64,000 nt of DNA from Phoebastria nigripes. Taxonomy: Eukaryota > Chordata > Aves > Procellariiformes > Diomedeidae. The notes below the pieces were generated by a model. It was not told where the DNA came from and did no database searches. It saw only the letters and a program-made list of their open reading frames with translations. Both the position numbers and the translations under genes were made by a program. Where the stretch lies: assembly GCA_035582835.1 (NCBI GenBank), contig JAYKAV010001853.1, positions 263,219 through 327,218 on the forward strand, read 5' to 3'. Below are positions 12,671 to 26,000 of the stretch, one piece after another (the first letter of the stretch is position 1; each line of letters opens with the position of its first letter).

Positions 12671-15600
12671 TCCTTATTAAAAAAATGAACAAAACAGGTA
12701 AGCCAGATCCCAAAGATCCTGTGCTGCAGATAATCGTTTTGCAGAGCGAGCAGCTTTACTCCTGAATTCAGGCAACGTGACGGTAGGCTGTTTCACTTCA
12801 AGGAAAGCAGAGGCTGGCCCGCCATGACAGAAATGAGAAGGTTTTGAGAAGGAATGAAAACTAAAGAATATTTGAGGCTGCAAGATGGGTTGAGATTGTA
12901 AAATAAAAGCACCACTGTTTGCTTTGTATGCTCACCCAGCAGACATGACATTGGCACATTTTGGCTGGGACTTACCTTTCCTTTGCAATGAAAGGAGACT
13001 CTGCTCCCTCACCGAACAAAGTACTTTTAACAGAAAAAAGAAAAAATAGCGAAAGGTCTTTCCCCCCCACCAAATTTGCCATCTGACCATGCTTTTTAAA
13101 TGTTTAGAAGCATGAAACAGTAAATGTCAGGGATCAGGCTTTTCATATGTTTATACTGGAGGCAAATCCCAGCACTTCCAAATATCATGTTCAAATTCAG
13201 GTTTCAAGTTTTCACTTTATTTAAAGGCCTGTATGACTTCAAATACACCGTTTCAGCATATATTATTTTATCAAATAAAATTAGAAGATTGTTGTGATCT
13301 TAAAAGAAAAGGCACTCCAAATAGAGAGAACCCTGGTCTTACTGGTGCGGTTTACATTTTTAAGGAATCTAATACAATATACAAGATTTCTTCCTGTGGG
13401 TTTTTTTTTTTTCAGCAGACACCTGCTTCCATGCAGATGGACTAATATGTTCAAGATGTATCTTTAGATGTATTTGAGGACATTTAATGGCTGACAGATG
13501 AAATTGGTTTCCTTATGGAACATGTAATATTCAGAAGTTGATTCACCTGTAGACAACATTAAAGGAAACCAACAGGGCCACTTCCAGTCCTTATGAGCTG
13601 CCAGAATTCATCTGAAGTCACTGGGCTGATGACAAATTACACCAGGCTCTGCAATCTTGATCTGAGCACGTAAAACAAAATAGTGACACCTGTTTTATGT
13701 CTAGCTTTCCCTACTTCTTATTCATTGCCAGCAGTGAAAGAGATTGACATATCAATTTGCTTTTATACTAAGAATCTGACCACAATTTGCATAAGCATAC
13801 ATTTTAATGTACTGCACACTTCACATCAATACCATCTATTCTCATGCTATTTGCCCAAAATCTTTAGGATGAGTTGTCATTTAGCAGCTATTACAACATT
13901 TAAATTTCCATATAATCCACAGGGCTCTTTATATTTCTGCCTTATATTTATACATTAGCATGCATAATTTTAAGCCTTCCGTCACACATGTTAAGAGCAT
14001 TTTTTCTTCCACGATGAGTTTAATTATCTCAAAATCTCTCAGTCATGACTCAGTTTGGTATGACTAAGCATAGATGTGTGTTGCTAGCCCAAGTCAATGG
14101 CAGTATGTTTCATCAAGCCAATGGTTCACTGTTTTCAAAGGTCTGTGTCACCTCACAAGGGTTCAGTGGTAAACCTTCCAAAATATCATACTTAACAAAT
14201 TCAGCAGGGGATGCTTTTGTTAACTTCTACAGCTATACTAGGAATCTAGATATTGAGCATTTATATTTACTTCATTCTTTATGATTAAATCTTTCAGACT
14301 GTTATGATTATTTAAAACAGTTTAAGTACGCTTGCAAAGAAACCATAAGGATATGTGTGTATCACCTTTTCATAATGCATCGCAAGAACAGTTTTAGCTT
14401 TAGAATAAAATACGCAAGAATCAGATGACTCACAATAAACTGGGAGTTAATATTATTAGTTCCTAAAATATCTGAATAGCATGAATGTAATAATTGTGTA
14501 TTATTTGAATTGTATTTATCGTGGTTTTTCAGCACGTCACTACCTGGCAATTCCTCACACGCAGATACAGGCAGAACAAGCACACAAATCTGGTTGCCTT
14601 CTGATGGGATGTTGTTGCTATGAAGTTGATAAAGAGGTAATTACTTAGAGAGAGGAATCATCTTTCTATTGTGTACATGTATTGTGTCTAGACCAAAAAG
14701 CCTTAAAGTATGTCTGGGGATTCCAGTCATCACCACAGCAGTAGAAATAATATTACTGCATTGGCCCAGTGTCTCCAAGTTGCATTGCTTATGACCTGAT
14801 AGAAGTTACAGTTTATAACAGGGAAGAAAGTTTACCTGCAAAATGGTTGTAATGTGTTTTTTTCTTTTTGTATCTACTACAAAAAAGTCTTACCTGTAAG
14901 AGAGGTTGTCCCTACATTTCTGTGGAAAAAAAGTCTCTCTCACTGAAAGAACCCAAACTGCAATACTTACCATCCATCCCCTCAACAAAGATTGTATTTG
15001 GGACAGGGGACAAATAAATTTCCTGTCGATTGTTTGAAACAAGTCCCTTGTTTTCTGATTTTTTGCTAAACTCCCAGATGGAGTGGTTTGTCCATGGCTA
15101 TCCATGTGTAAGGACTATGCTAACAGTTAACGCCCAGACCTATCAAACAGACATAAGCAACAACATACAGGAATGAAATGGTCACACTCACTCTCTGCCA
15201 TCTCATGAGCTCACGTGTTAGAAAAACATTAGAAAAAGGTGAAGGGTATCACTGCCAACTTGTAAGGCACGATGTTGCAGAACAGGAGAGAAGCCCAAGC
15301 TCCACGCACCCCACCAGCCTTCTGCTCACTGGCACAGTGCTGCTCCTCCTCACAGGACTCTGGAAAGGAAGAAACTGGAGACAAGTCATCTGTGCACCCT
15401 CATGTTAGAGACAATGCTACCCACCGTGCCAAGCGCTGCTTCAAGGTCAAAGAACGTTTGTTCTGTGCTCCACTCCATGTGAGGACATATTATTTTCCTT
15501 CAGTCCAGCTCAATCAGCCTTAAACAGAGGGTTTAGGGCTTAGGTCTAAATAAGTTATTTACACAAAGGGATAACGTGTGGGTCAGGTTCAACAAGAGGC

Positions 15601-15711
15601 ATTAGAATAAGCAGTACAAGATTGCCACAAGATTGAATAAATCCAAATATTACCATAGTTTCTGGGAAGAAAATAAACACCACCCAAGAGAAAAAGTGGT
15701 CAGAAATCAGA
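12671..15711. other. No gene seen; AT-rich non-coding DNA
   Basis: Short open frames only. A T12 run lies at 13401-13412, directly before CAGCAGACACC, so it looks like a splice acceptor, but no exon-like frame with a donor follows. Confidence 0.55.
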
Positions 15712-15880
15712 GACGTGTCTGACCTGAGTTGTACATACCACAGTGTTGTTGCTCAGGTCGACGTTCCCACCGAATAACTGGCCAGAACAACACCGCTGCT
15801 GAATTCGGTCGCCGCACTGCTAACCCAGCCGTTAAATACTGGGAACTCAAACAATAAACTTTCTAATGCACTGAGTTCGT
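15712..15880. other. Compact CpG cluster followed by AATAAA
   Basis: Ten CpG lie between 15714 and 15879, eight of them in the 73 bases 15759-15831, inside an AT-rich region where CpG is rare. An AATAAA hexamer follows at 15853-15858. CpG-dense DNA followed by a polyadenylation signal is the layout of some LTRs, but I could not find TG...CA ends or flanking duplications, so the identity stays open. A small unmethylated regulatory element is the alternative. Confidence 0.4.
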
Positions 15881-18800
15881 TTTGTTCCCACCCAACTTTC
15901 CTATCTCCCCTTTCACTTTATTATTTAAGGATCTATTACCACGGGTTTGTACAACAATTTAATCATACAAGGCCTGATCCTGTGAGGTGCTGAATACCTT
16001 CAGCTAACACTTACCACACATCACTGGAGGAATGTTTTGTCTTTGGCTACATTTTCAGACTGGCTGTTTCCCCCATCTTTTCCACATTTAGTGGTGCTAC
16101 ATGATCCATTTAAAGGGGACCTTTACTGTTCTTTGTATTCCTGATACACAGAATTATTAAAGTAATTGATTTAGTAAAGTAACTATTTTAATGAGGTAAT
16201 TAAGCATGCTTACAAGTTTAAAAGCAGAGAGTATTTCCACAGACTTCAAGGGAACTATTCATATGTTTAATGTTATTAATTAAATTAAATCCCAGCCAAA
16301 ATGAGCTCTCTATTTTATTTCCTGTTTATGTCATACAGGTCCCGAGGAAGTGGCTAGCACTAGGGATTCACAAAGCTGCAAGGGAGCCTGTGACATCCAT
16401 TATGTCACACAGCCCCTGTGCAGCAAAATAAACATCACTGAAGCCGTAAAAACAAATCATCATCTTTACTAATAAGGCACTTCACAAGGGCTTTCCAAAA
16501 CACTCCACAAAACAGACGGATTAAATTATGGCATGTTGTTTGCACAGCCGCAAATACATGTAATGAAGATCAAGTCCTTGTCTGAAAGAATTTATCACCT
16601 GAAACGCAACTACCTGTAGGGAGAACCATGACAGCTCTTTAACAGCTTTGTGGATTTTAGATTCTCCAAGGACAGAGGTAACTGGTCAATCCATTAGGTC
16701 TATAAATAACAATAAATAATACACATCTAAGATTCTAAATCTGTTTTAATAAAAAGCTGTCTAATTTGCCCAATTGTAACACTTCCATTATACAGCTGAC
16801 AAATTTCATTAGCTTTCTATTTCCAGTCAGACCTAAAAAGGAGGTGCCAGCCATTCAGTAAGAATTGCCAATTCTGGTCAAACAAAAACATGGGATTACA
16901 AGCCAGATCTTTCCAGAGATTAATGAGAAGAAGGATCTTGACAAAACACCACCACCGGAATGGGAGCTTTCACTGAGAGAGCTGATAGCCCTCTCCAGCT
17001 GGAGAGATTACAGAGGCAGAAAATCAGGGTTAGGCTGAAGTACTTTAAATGGTAGGTCTTCTGCTAAACTCACCCATTTGAATGAAACATTACAGCGTTG
17101 CCACCAGCAGAGAGAAGGGAAGGCAACAACTATCTGCAGCAGGAGGGGGAAGGAGCAGCTCGGAGCAGGGAAAAAGGAATTTCTCCTGCAAACACGGCTG
17201 AAGTGTACTCATGCCCTTGCCCAAGCAGTCTTTTTAAAGCATGATATAACTCATTCACATGGTTCTCCTCTAAAGCTAGAGCAAACATCTCTTGCTCACC
17301 CCTCACCTGTAGCTTTCCAGCAGATAGATCCATCAGTAGCAGTTAGTCACAGGTGTATCATTCTTCATGTGGCTTTTGACAGAGAAAACAAGACAGCAGC
17401 TGCCCTTATTCGGAGTAAAGCACCACTGCCCTAAGCAGATTTCAAGCAGTCAAGGAGCTGTGCTATGGGCTCTGCAAGCTACCATTGCCTTAAAGATCAA
17501 AATATGCTCTTCGAGCTTCTTGGTGAAGAATTCAGCATCCTTAAGAAAGAAAATAAGTACAGTCAACCACATTTGCCGAAATTCAGTCGAAGGATGAGCT
17601 ATTAAACTGAAGCTACTGCATTTACCAGGCTGGAGCTAGTCCTCGTATTTTCCCTTAGGCAAGCTACCAAAAAGTTTTATACAAGCGAGTGTTCCACTGA
17701 CTTTGAGAGCCTACTTTTGTGCATAAGGATATAATTTCCAAGGTCTTACCAAAATCTGTAAAATTATTTGCTGAACACACATGCTAAACACTATGAATGC
17801 AAACAACAGTGTTTGCCCTTAGTTCATATGCATATCTCCCTGTGAGAACATGAAGAATCAAAACCAATCATTATTAAAATCAGTATTGGCAGATTGTATG
17901 TTAGTGTGTTCTGGCCTCAGGTACAGGGAGATGTCAAGCTAACTTTTTAATTAAAATAAAATTATTGTGTTTTTCTAGCCTGTTTGAAATAGTAAATGCC
18001 CATTATGAGTAGCATAGCAGTGTTTAATCAGTAACTAATTACAATGTCTGAAATTTGACAAAAAAAAAAATTCATGGAACAAATCTTCCAAATTAATTTC
18101 TAAAGTGGACATTAATTTTCCTGGCTACAGTTAAGAAAACAAAATTTAACATTTGACAAAGTGGCTGACAAAATACAGGTCAGCACAGAATCAGGTTTTC
18201 CATGAATGTTTGTGATAAGTGAATGATGGTTTATATTATTACCATATGCATTAGTTAAACAGTTGACAAAGTAAACCTTATAAAGAAACAACATAAAAGA
18301 TAATATTTAATTTCCAGTGGGAAGAATTTAAGAATTTTCAGATGAAAGTGGTCTGTATGTGGAGTGAGTAGATCATGTAAACATGATTTAAATGTTTGTA
18401 ACAGAGTGGTTGTGTAGAGCATCTAAAAACTATCTAAAACAATTAGCAAAGTTTGAAACTAAAGTAATAATCAAGATTTACAAGTTGTAGAAAGTTTAAA
18501 AATAATAAAATTACATTTTAAGTACAGGCAGGAAATACTTTAATACACTTTGAAAATGCACACAGACAATGAAATTTTGGTATCTGCAGTGGGTTTCATG
18601 AAGACAGATGTGTACAAAAAGTGCCTATTTTGCCTAAACAATATTCTTTCTGGATTTGGATTCCACGCAAACTAATTTCATTTCAAAAATTATAGGAATA
18701 ATTTATTTAGATTGAACCTTTGCTTTCAACATAACAGATAATCACAGTACAGCTCTACATTACAGTGGCCTAAGTTCCAATGGAGGGAGGGAAACCCAAA

Positions 18801-20064
18801 GATTCACTCTTAGGAGAACTCTGTTTTAGTTGTGCATAAACATTCAACATTTCCATCAGGCAGAGGAAATCTTTTAACTTAATGTAGACCTAATCCTCCT
18901 AAGTCTCTTCCATCCAGTCCTCCATTTAGAAATAAAGGCATGTAACATTTATTACAACTAGAGGAGAAGCTGGCCTGGTACACTTGTATTAGATGAGATA
19001 ACTGTGCAGAATTTATCTAGCTTTTCTCTTCATAAAAAAGGTTCAAAATGTGCTCAGACTATGACCTGTTGTTGGAATCCCGCAGAAGTGTGTGGAAAGA
19101 GAAATGTCAAATCTTCTAATGATCATACATCACTGGTGTTACAAACCATGTTCCAAAGAAAACAAAGCAGCAGTTTAGAGTAGTGCATAGCTGAGTGGCA
19201 TAACTTTAAGTATCAGTCTTTTTAACTTACGCTATCCAGGAATGTTTTCATCTGAATAACTTAGTCCAGTAGCTTTATACTTTTCAATATACTATTAAGA
19301 ACACAGATGGCTATAAATTTCATGAGTATTACTGCTGAACTTGCCTTTCTTTGTTGACTCTATGAAGAAGTTTTGGAGAAAAATAGCAAACATTTTTTTA
19401 AAACTCTTTTATGGTGGGAAATGTCTCTTTCTCATAAGACATATTCCATAGGGTACTTTTTATTCTCTCTCAGTGACACCTGAGTTTAAACAGATGAGCC
19501 AATCCTATGCAAGGTGAAACCTCAATTTGAATTGGACAGAATCCTATGTACACACTCATCCCCTGGAACAAAATGCTTACTTAGAAAAAAGATATCTTTA
19601 TCTTTCTGTGAAAACTGGAGTGACGGGAGCACTGACGTTGGTAAGGAGAGTGGGGCTGGGAGACAGCTGTTGGACTGACAAAACCAAATCAATGAAACTA
19701 GTTTATAAATTTTGCAGCCCGGTGCCATTTCCTGCGATGATGACAATGACACAAAAAACCTGTTCTCTTCTATGAAAAGAATGGAAACTGTGGAGAGGCA
19801 GTACGCTTTTAAAAAACAGCTTTGTGCTAGGGCTGGCCAAATGGCTGTCTGGGCCAATGATGTGACATTTGTACAGATGAAGCTGGGAACTGGGAAGAAA
19901 ATTACTTTTATATCTTTTACACTGACCTGGAAATTGATTTCTTTTGGTTTAGATATTCTGCATTAATCTCTTAACCGCAAAGAAAACTTTCCAAATACGT
20001 ATATTGGAAAACCAACTGCCTAATTCCTCTGTGAGTGAAGCCAATTCAAATGTTGCTTGAGCAA
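15881..20064. other. No gene seen; AT-rich non-coding DNA
   Basis: Open frames up to 118 codons (17078-17434 plus) carry no recognised motif. An A11 run occurs at 18060-18070. No repeat family was recognised. Confidence 0.55.
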
Positions 20065-20089
20065 AGACAAAACCCTGGAGGTTTTGTCT
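20065..20089. repeat. Perfect 10-bp inverted repeat (hairpin)
   Basis: AGACAAAACC (20065-20074) and GGTTTTGTCT (20080-20089) are exact reverse complements separated by a 5-base loop, CTGGA. Nothing around it suggests a terminator or RNA gene. Confidence 0.85.
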
Positions 20090-23000
20090 GGTTTGGTTTC
20101 ATGGCCTGATCCAAAGCTGATTGCAGCCACTGGAAGCAGTACCACTGCATTGCTCCAGGCTTCAATCTGCTCTACGTTCCTGATCACTTTGTCATCTAAC
20201 ACTTTCTTTGCTGGAAGAAAGTGGACAGAAGTTTGGACAGTGGGGCAATCATCACCATTTTTCCTGGAAACAAGGAGGGTCCTCCTTCAGGAGGAGCAAG
20301 AGCTTAAGGAAAGCTTCACAAAGCAAGGTCTTATCACAGGTGCTGTGAATCACTACCTGAAGGAGCTCCTCTCATTCCACTGAAGGCATGTCAAGTCTGA
20401 TAGAACAGCTTCTAACATAAGCATGGAAGGTAAATGCTGCCCATGACTTCCTATATTTGCCTTTGCAATGTTTTTCACACTGGCGGGGCTGTTACAAGGA
20501 AACTCTTTTTTACCTGTGAGCTAAGAGCATTTCAGCAGCAGTCATTAAGGAACAGAAGAAAAAGAAAAAAGACTAAACTTAGTGTCACTGTCACCTCTCA
20601 GTTTCATTTTCAGAGTCGATCCTAAGTTTAGCAGTGTCACTGGAAACAATGCAAATAAACCCAGCACAAGAAAGTATTGTTTAATCTGCCACTGAAGTGG
20701 TAGAATCTGAATTCCTGTATAAAACCTCTGAGATTTTAGTAAGACTTAAGGCTTCTCCAAAAGACATAAACTCATGAAAATTCTTGCAATTTCTGTCCAC
20801 AGTTAAATGAACTGCACAATCATAAGAGAAGGCAGAATTTGGGGGATACATTTTATCCTATGAAGACAAGGAATAAGCTGCGATTTTCCTTGCTGAATGA
20901 GGTACTCCTGGATTTCTGTCCCTTGCTTTCTATAGACTGTACATTTGAACTCTTGCTAGCAAGAAATTTAAATAACTCAAGAGCTCTTTTAAGTGGCACT
21001 TCTGTATTGTACTGTGCAATTAATAAATTACAAATTATTACCATAGAATAGCCTAGAGCTCATATGGAACTGAGGTGCCTATGCACATATAACATCAATA
21101 ATACAATCTCTGATTTGAGGTGAGTACGACTTGTGAATTATTTATAAAATTCCTTATGATGCTCAAGAGTATCTTGTATGTAAGTGCTCATAGACATGCA
21201 TAAACCTATATATTAATGACATTTAAAAGGCAAACCCTGTCCTTACCTTCTATGTAGGTTCAAAGGAGTTGTGCTGTGAAGGTAGTGGGGACTTCTGTGC
21301 AGGTGGAAAAGTTGCACAGCTGGTCATAAAGAAAGTTGGCTTGCCAGAGGTAAGGACCATTCCTGCTGTCAAAGCTAAACCCTGAACCAGAAAGATTCTC
21401 AACTACAGGTTTAACAATAAGCCCTTGAGTAAACTCTCTGGTTTCAAATTAGGTATATCCTTAGGAGTGTTGCTGGGTTGAAATGAAAGATTAACAAGAA
21501 TTTTTAAATTCCCTTTCCTTTGTTTAGGTATTAACAAATAAACTAATTATAAAATCATACAGTATTAGCTGCAAAGTACATTTCTTTCTACAAACATTCA
21601 GCATATAGTGCTGTATACCAGTAAAATGGATGTCAGGTATCTCAAAAAATTACTTAGAAGAAACAGAGTAACATGCAGGAGAAAATAGCAAAAGAGATTG
21701 GGATTTACAGGCCTTAAAAGAAAGCAAGGTAATAAACAGTGCTCCTAATGAACTACTCATAACTGAGGCTACTCAGCACCTATTTTTCCTGGAGCAGAAC
21801 CAGACACTGCTCAGCACTCGAAGCTATTTCGAACCCAAATTGCACCTTTCAAACCTTACCTTTTCCTCTGTAGGCCAGTTCAAAAATATTTTCAACAGGG
21901 GGAAGAACCTGATTTACAGAACACATCCCCAGAACTTCTGCCAGCCTCAGCATCTTCAAAAACCTTCAGATGAATTATTTTGAAATGAACTATTTCATAC
22001 ATTAACTCAAAGATTCCCTTGAGAACATCTCTATCGTATCCCTGTATATGAAGTGTATGTCTGTAAGAAATTACTTGTGAAAATAGATTCACTGCCATTC
22101 CTTCATCTTTCTCTGCACCTGCCTTCTGTGTTAGGTTTGCTTTTCAATTCCAAATCTTTGGGAAAGTCTGTTTACAGATTTGGAGAAAAAAAACAATGTA
22201 AATATCAAATCAGGACCATTCATTTCTGAACTGAAGCTGGGAAATGCATATTTGAACCCAAATGGTGAATATTTCCAATTCTAGTAACCTGAACCAAGTC
22301 TTTGTGAGAAAATTGATTTTTGATCTCACAACATTAGATTAATTACTGCTGCTTTTGAGAGAAAATACTATGTAGAACTGAAAAACTTACATGTTGATGT
22401 ACAAAATAGTTTTAAACAACGTCAGTCTAGTTGGTTTTAAATGTATTTATTTCTGTCTGTTTTTCTTTACAAAACCAGGTTCCGCTAAAGTGGGCCTTTT
22501 ATTTAGATATACTGAAAATTGCCCTGAAACAATAAATCATCCTCTCCCAAAAGGTTTCAACTATAATCAGCAGTGTAGAAAGAGGTAGTGTCTCAAGGCT
22601 ATTGAAAGGTATGCTGGTTATTAAAAAGCCTGATGAGTTTTAAATCATTGCCATAATGAATGTGCTTTAGAAGATGTTGTAAATTATTTTGATTACACTC
22701 ATCTCCCATTTCAGACCACTGTACTCTCACTTTCTTAGTAAACAGGCAATGCAGGAAGCCTGCTCAAACTGATCTTTTTCTTTGCAAACTGTAATACCCT
22801 ACTTCAAAACCTCAGGAAGGTGATTTCGAAACTTTTCAGCTGTTCAGGAACCTGGACTAATCCGCTGAAATCTACTGACCTCACATATGGAAAATAACCA
22901 AGTAGGAACTAATGTGTATATCCTCTTTGCACTTCCTCTTACAAATTTCAGACTTAAGAAAAAGGCTGAAAAGGAAAAGCATTCTTTCCTATAAACATTA

Positions 23001-26000
23001 AGCTTTACAATACCATTCACTTTCCGTTCTCAAATTAAACCAGAGCCCACATTTTGTTATGGTTTTAAATTGTCTGCAATAATAACACCTTCCCCCTTCT
23101 AAAATGTAGAAGGCAAAGCATATCCAGGATCATAATGTTTGGGGAGGTTTTAAACCACTTAGGAAGTCTGCAGAAACTGGACTCCCACAACTACTTTGCA
23201 TTGGGAGGAGAATAGGTTCCCAAAAGGAAAAAGAGGTCTTTGTTTTGGGTTAAGATGCAGAACAAAGGAAACTCTTTGACAACAAACAAGCCTTAACAGA
23301 CCTTAGAAACAACCAGGGTAAAAAAAAAAATCTTTCTCTTACAGGATATGAAAGAAACAAATTTCACTGCATTCCTCAAGCTTCCTGTTTTTTCCCAGGC
23401 ACTACCTGACATGTTCCCAAAGCCACAGAGGACTCCATCCTAAAAGATGAGTACATTCAGCCCCTGCCCACTCTACCGTATCTCTTAGGAAGTGTTCAGA
23501 GCATTGCACACTCATTTCCAAAGTTCAGCTTCCCGGATATTAGTGTCCTGCTAACTCTCAGGAGATAGTTTTTCTTCCATAATGCACAGCTTTCTCCTGT
23601 TAAGTGTGATATCTTTTGCTGAATGCATCCTTTTCCAAACAGACTTTTTTTCCCTGAAAGATCAAGCTTTCATTTGTTGTTTTTGTTCCATTCACTGAGA
23701 GACCAGCTGAGTGTCCTGGTATTTCTCTTCATCATATTTCCATTGTTTTGTAAAAGCCTTTTGCTGCTCTCTTGTTTCTGGGGTTGATCCTACATGGCTG
23801 AAATGAGTGGGAGTTTTGCCACTGAATTGTATGGGAGCAGAAACAGATCCTCAAAGCAAGGTAAGCTTGTCAAAGCCCAATTCGGTCTCCTTTCTGAGCA
23901 GATAATGCATTTACTCTTCATATTAACTGATTTTGTTTACAGCATTCTGGTTTCTAGTAAGCATATAATAGTGAAATGTTGGGAAACAACACAAAAAATT
24001 GAACCTGTATAGGCTTTTCAAACTCAGTATCTTTTTTATCAGTTAAATACATAATTAAAAATAGGGAATTTTATAAAACTATTCTTGACTTCCATCTCCA
24101 GAACAGTATTTCAGGCAAGTGAAGAAATCTGCCATTCACATTTGAAGTATGTTTGAACTGACAGAAAGATTTCATCCATAAATTCATCCACTTTAATGCA
24201 AAATTCATCACTACATCACCTTTGCTTTCTCTCTCTTTTCACAGGAACTAAAAAAATATGTTTGTTATGAATAGACGGAACTGAGGTGAGTGAATGTCAC
24301 ATGAAGGCGCTGGAGCATGGAGGGAGCCATTTCCCTTATGACACTCCCCACATCACGTACACATAGCCAGAACAGATGTATGTGCTCGATTCCTCAGGTG
24401 ACTAGAAGCAAGGCTCTGCACTCCCAAAAAATAGCTGGCATTCTTCCTGACCTTCTCACCTCCTCTGCAAATCAAAAAACTGCCTTTCAGCATATGTTTC
24501 AAGAGGGAAATTAATGCTTTCTCCAAGATCTGAAGAGAGGCAGCCCCAACACTTCTAGAGACTCAAGGCCTAGTTTGCAGCCAACCCTCACACAAGCACC
24601 TTTTTCCACTCATAAAGATACATAAATAAATATTTATTCATGTGTCTCTTTTGCAGGGTCTGTGACATTGATGGAGTCATGAGATAAATCCGTCAGAAAA
24701 AGGCAAATCTGATGTACTCCTGTCATGAGAGCTGCATTGATGCAAAGTACAGGGCAATGGCTTGAATTTACAAAACAGACAATGACTGAAGGGAATGGGA
24801 GAGCACTGGCACCACAGCTGCCGGTTCTGTCTCCTGTACTATCAAAATGTCATGAGGAGTCCCCATGAAAAACACAAGCTATGACAGAGCCAGCAATGAT
24901 GGACTGATGATGCATTTCGTTTTTATGTACTTTTGGTAAAATGAAGCCATGAAAGTTTTGCTATGCAAGACATGACCCAGAAGGGCTGCATCAGATGACA
25001 TAGGAATGCAATCAGCTTTCTCAGCATGAAAGGGCAGCTTCTGAAAGTCTTTGTATATCTCAACCTGAGGCAAGGAACAAGCAGTAGATGGACAATACAC
25101 AGCACTCAGAAAGCCACATGGTTGTGCACAGATATGTCATTTTTTCCAAGGCAGATACTATTTGCTTGCCAACCTCACCAATTGCATAGTAATTTTAGGA
25201 TCATCCGATCATATCAGCATGTATGAGACAGTAACCAGTAGTCTGGTTGTCATCTAGCTGGTGGGTTTGTATGATCTCACATAATCATTTGCACTGGCTC
25301 CTGCAAGAGACTTGCTAATAATGAGAAGCTTCAAACTATATTTCCTGTTCTGCGACAGAACAAGAACTTTGTGCGTACAAGAAATGTAAGACTGGCCATG
25401 TTCATGCTGATTTACTGAGACAAAATCTCTTTAAAATCATGCAAATATTGGAAAATTTACAAGTTTCAAAAGTGATGGGAAACTTGTGCCCAGCCAGAGG
25501 CAAGGAGTCCCACAGAGACCTGCTTCTTGGGATACTGCAGTCCTCTGGTCAGCATCCCATAGCACGAGTTTGGCATAACACAACATCCAGTTCCAACCAG
25601 TGCATGCCAGGACTCTTCAAAGGCACGGTTCCCTACTTCTTCCCTTTCTATAATTATAATACAAGATTTTAAATACTAAAAACTACAGCCTGTGAACTAA
25701 CTTGTCAAACCAAATTAATCCCTCAGGTGTCCTGCACCGCCTGGACCTGCAAAGAATAGCAGATGGCAAAGATCAGGGTCTCAAACCTCTCCTTGTCTGT
25801 GGTGGCTACAATCCAGCTTGGACTCTCAGGCAGGTAACGCAACTGACTGGCTGCCCACTTTTCCCTTCCCTTGTGATATGGACCGGGCAGTGGCAGTTTC
25901 CAGGACCCAGCATCACACTAGTTTCATTTTGCCGTCTCTGCCCCTCCCTGTATTCACAGGTCCCCAGGCCTGCGGACAGGAGGTCTTAATGCTGCTGATG

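Noticed and set aside
13401..13425. Splice-acceptor-like T12 CAG
   Set aside because: No exon-like open segment with a donor follows.
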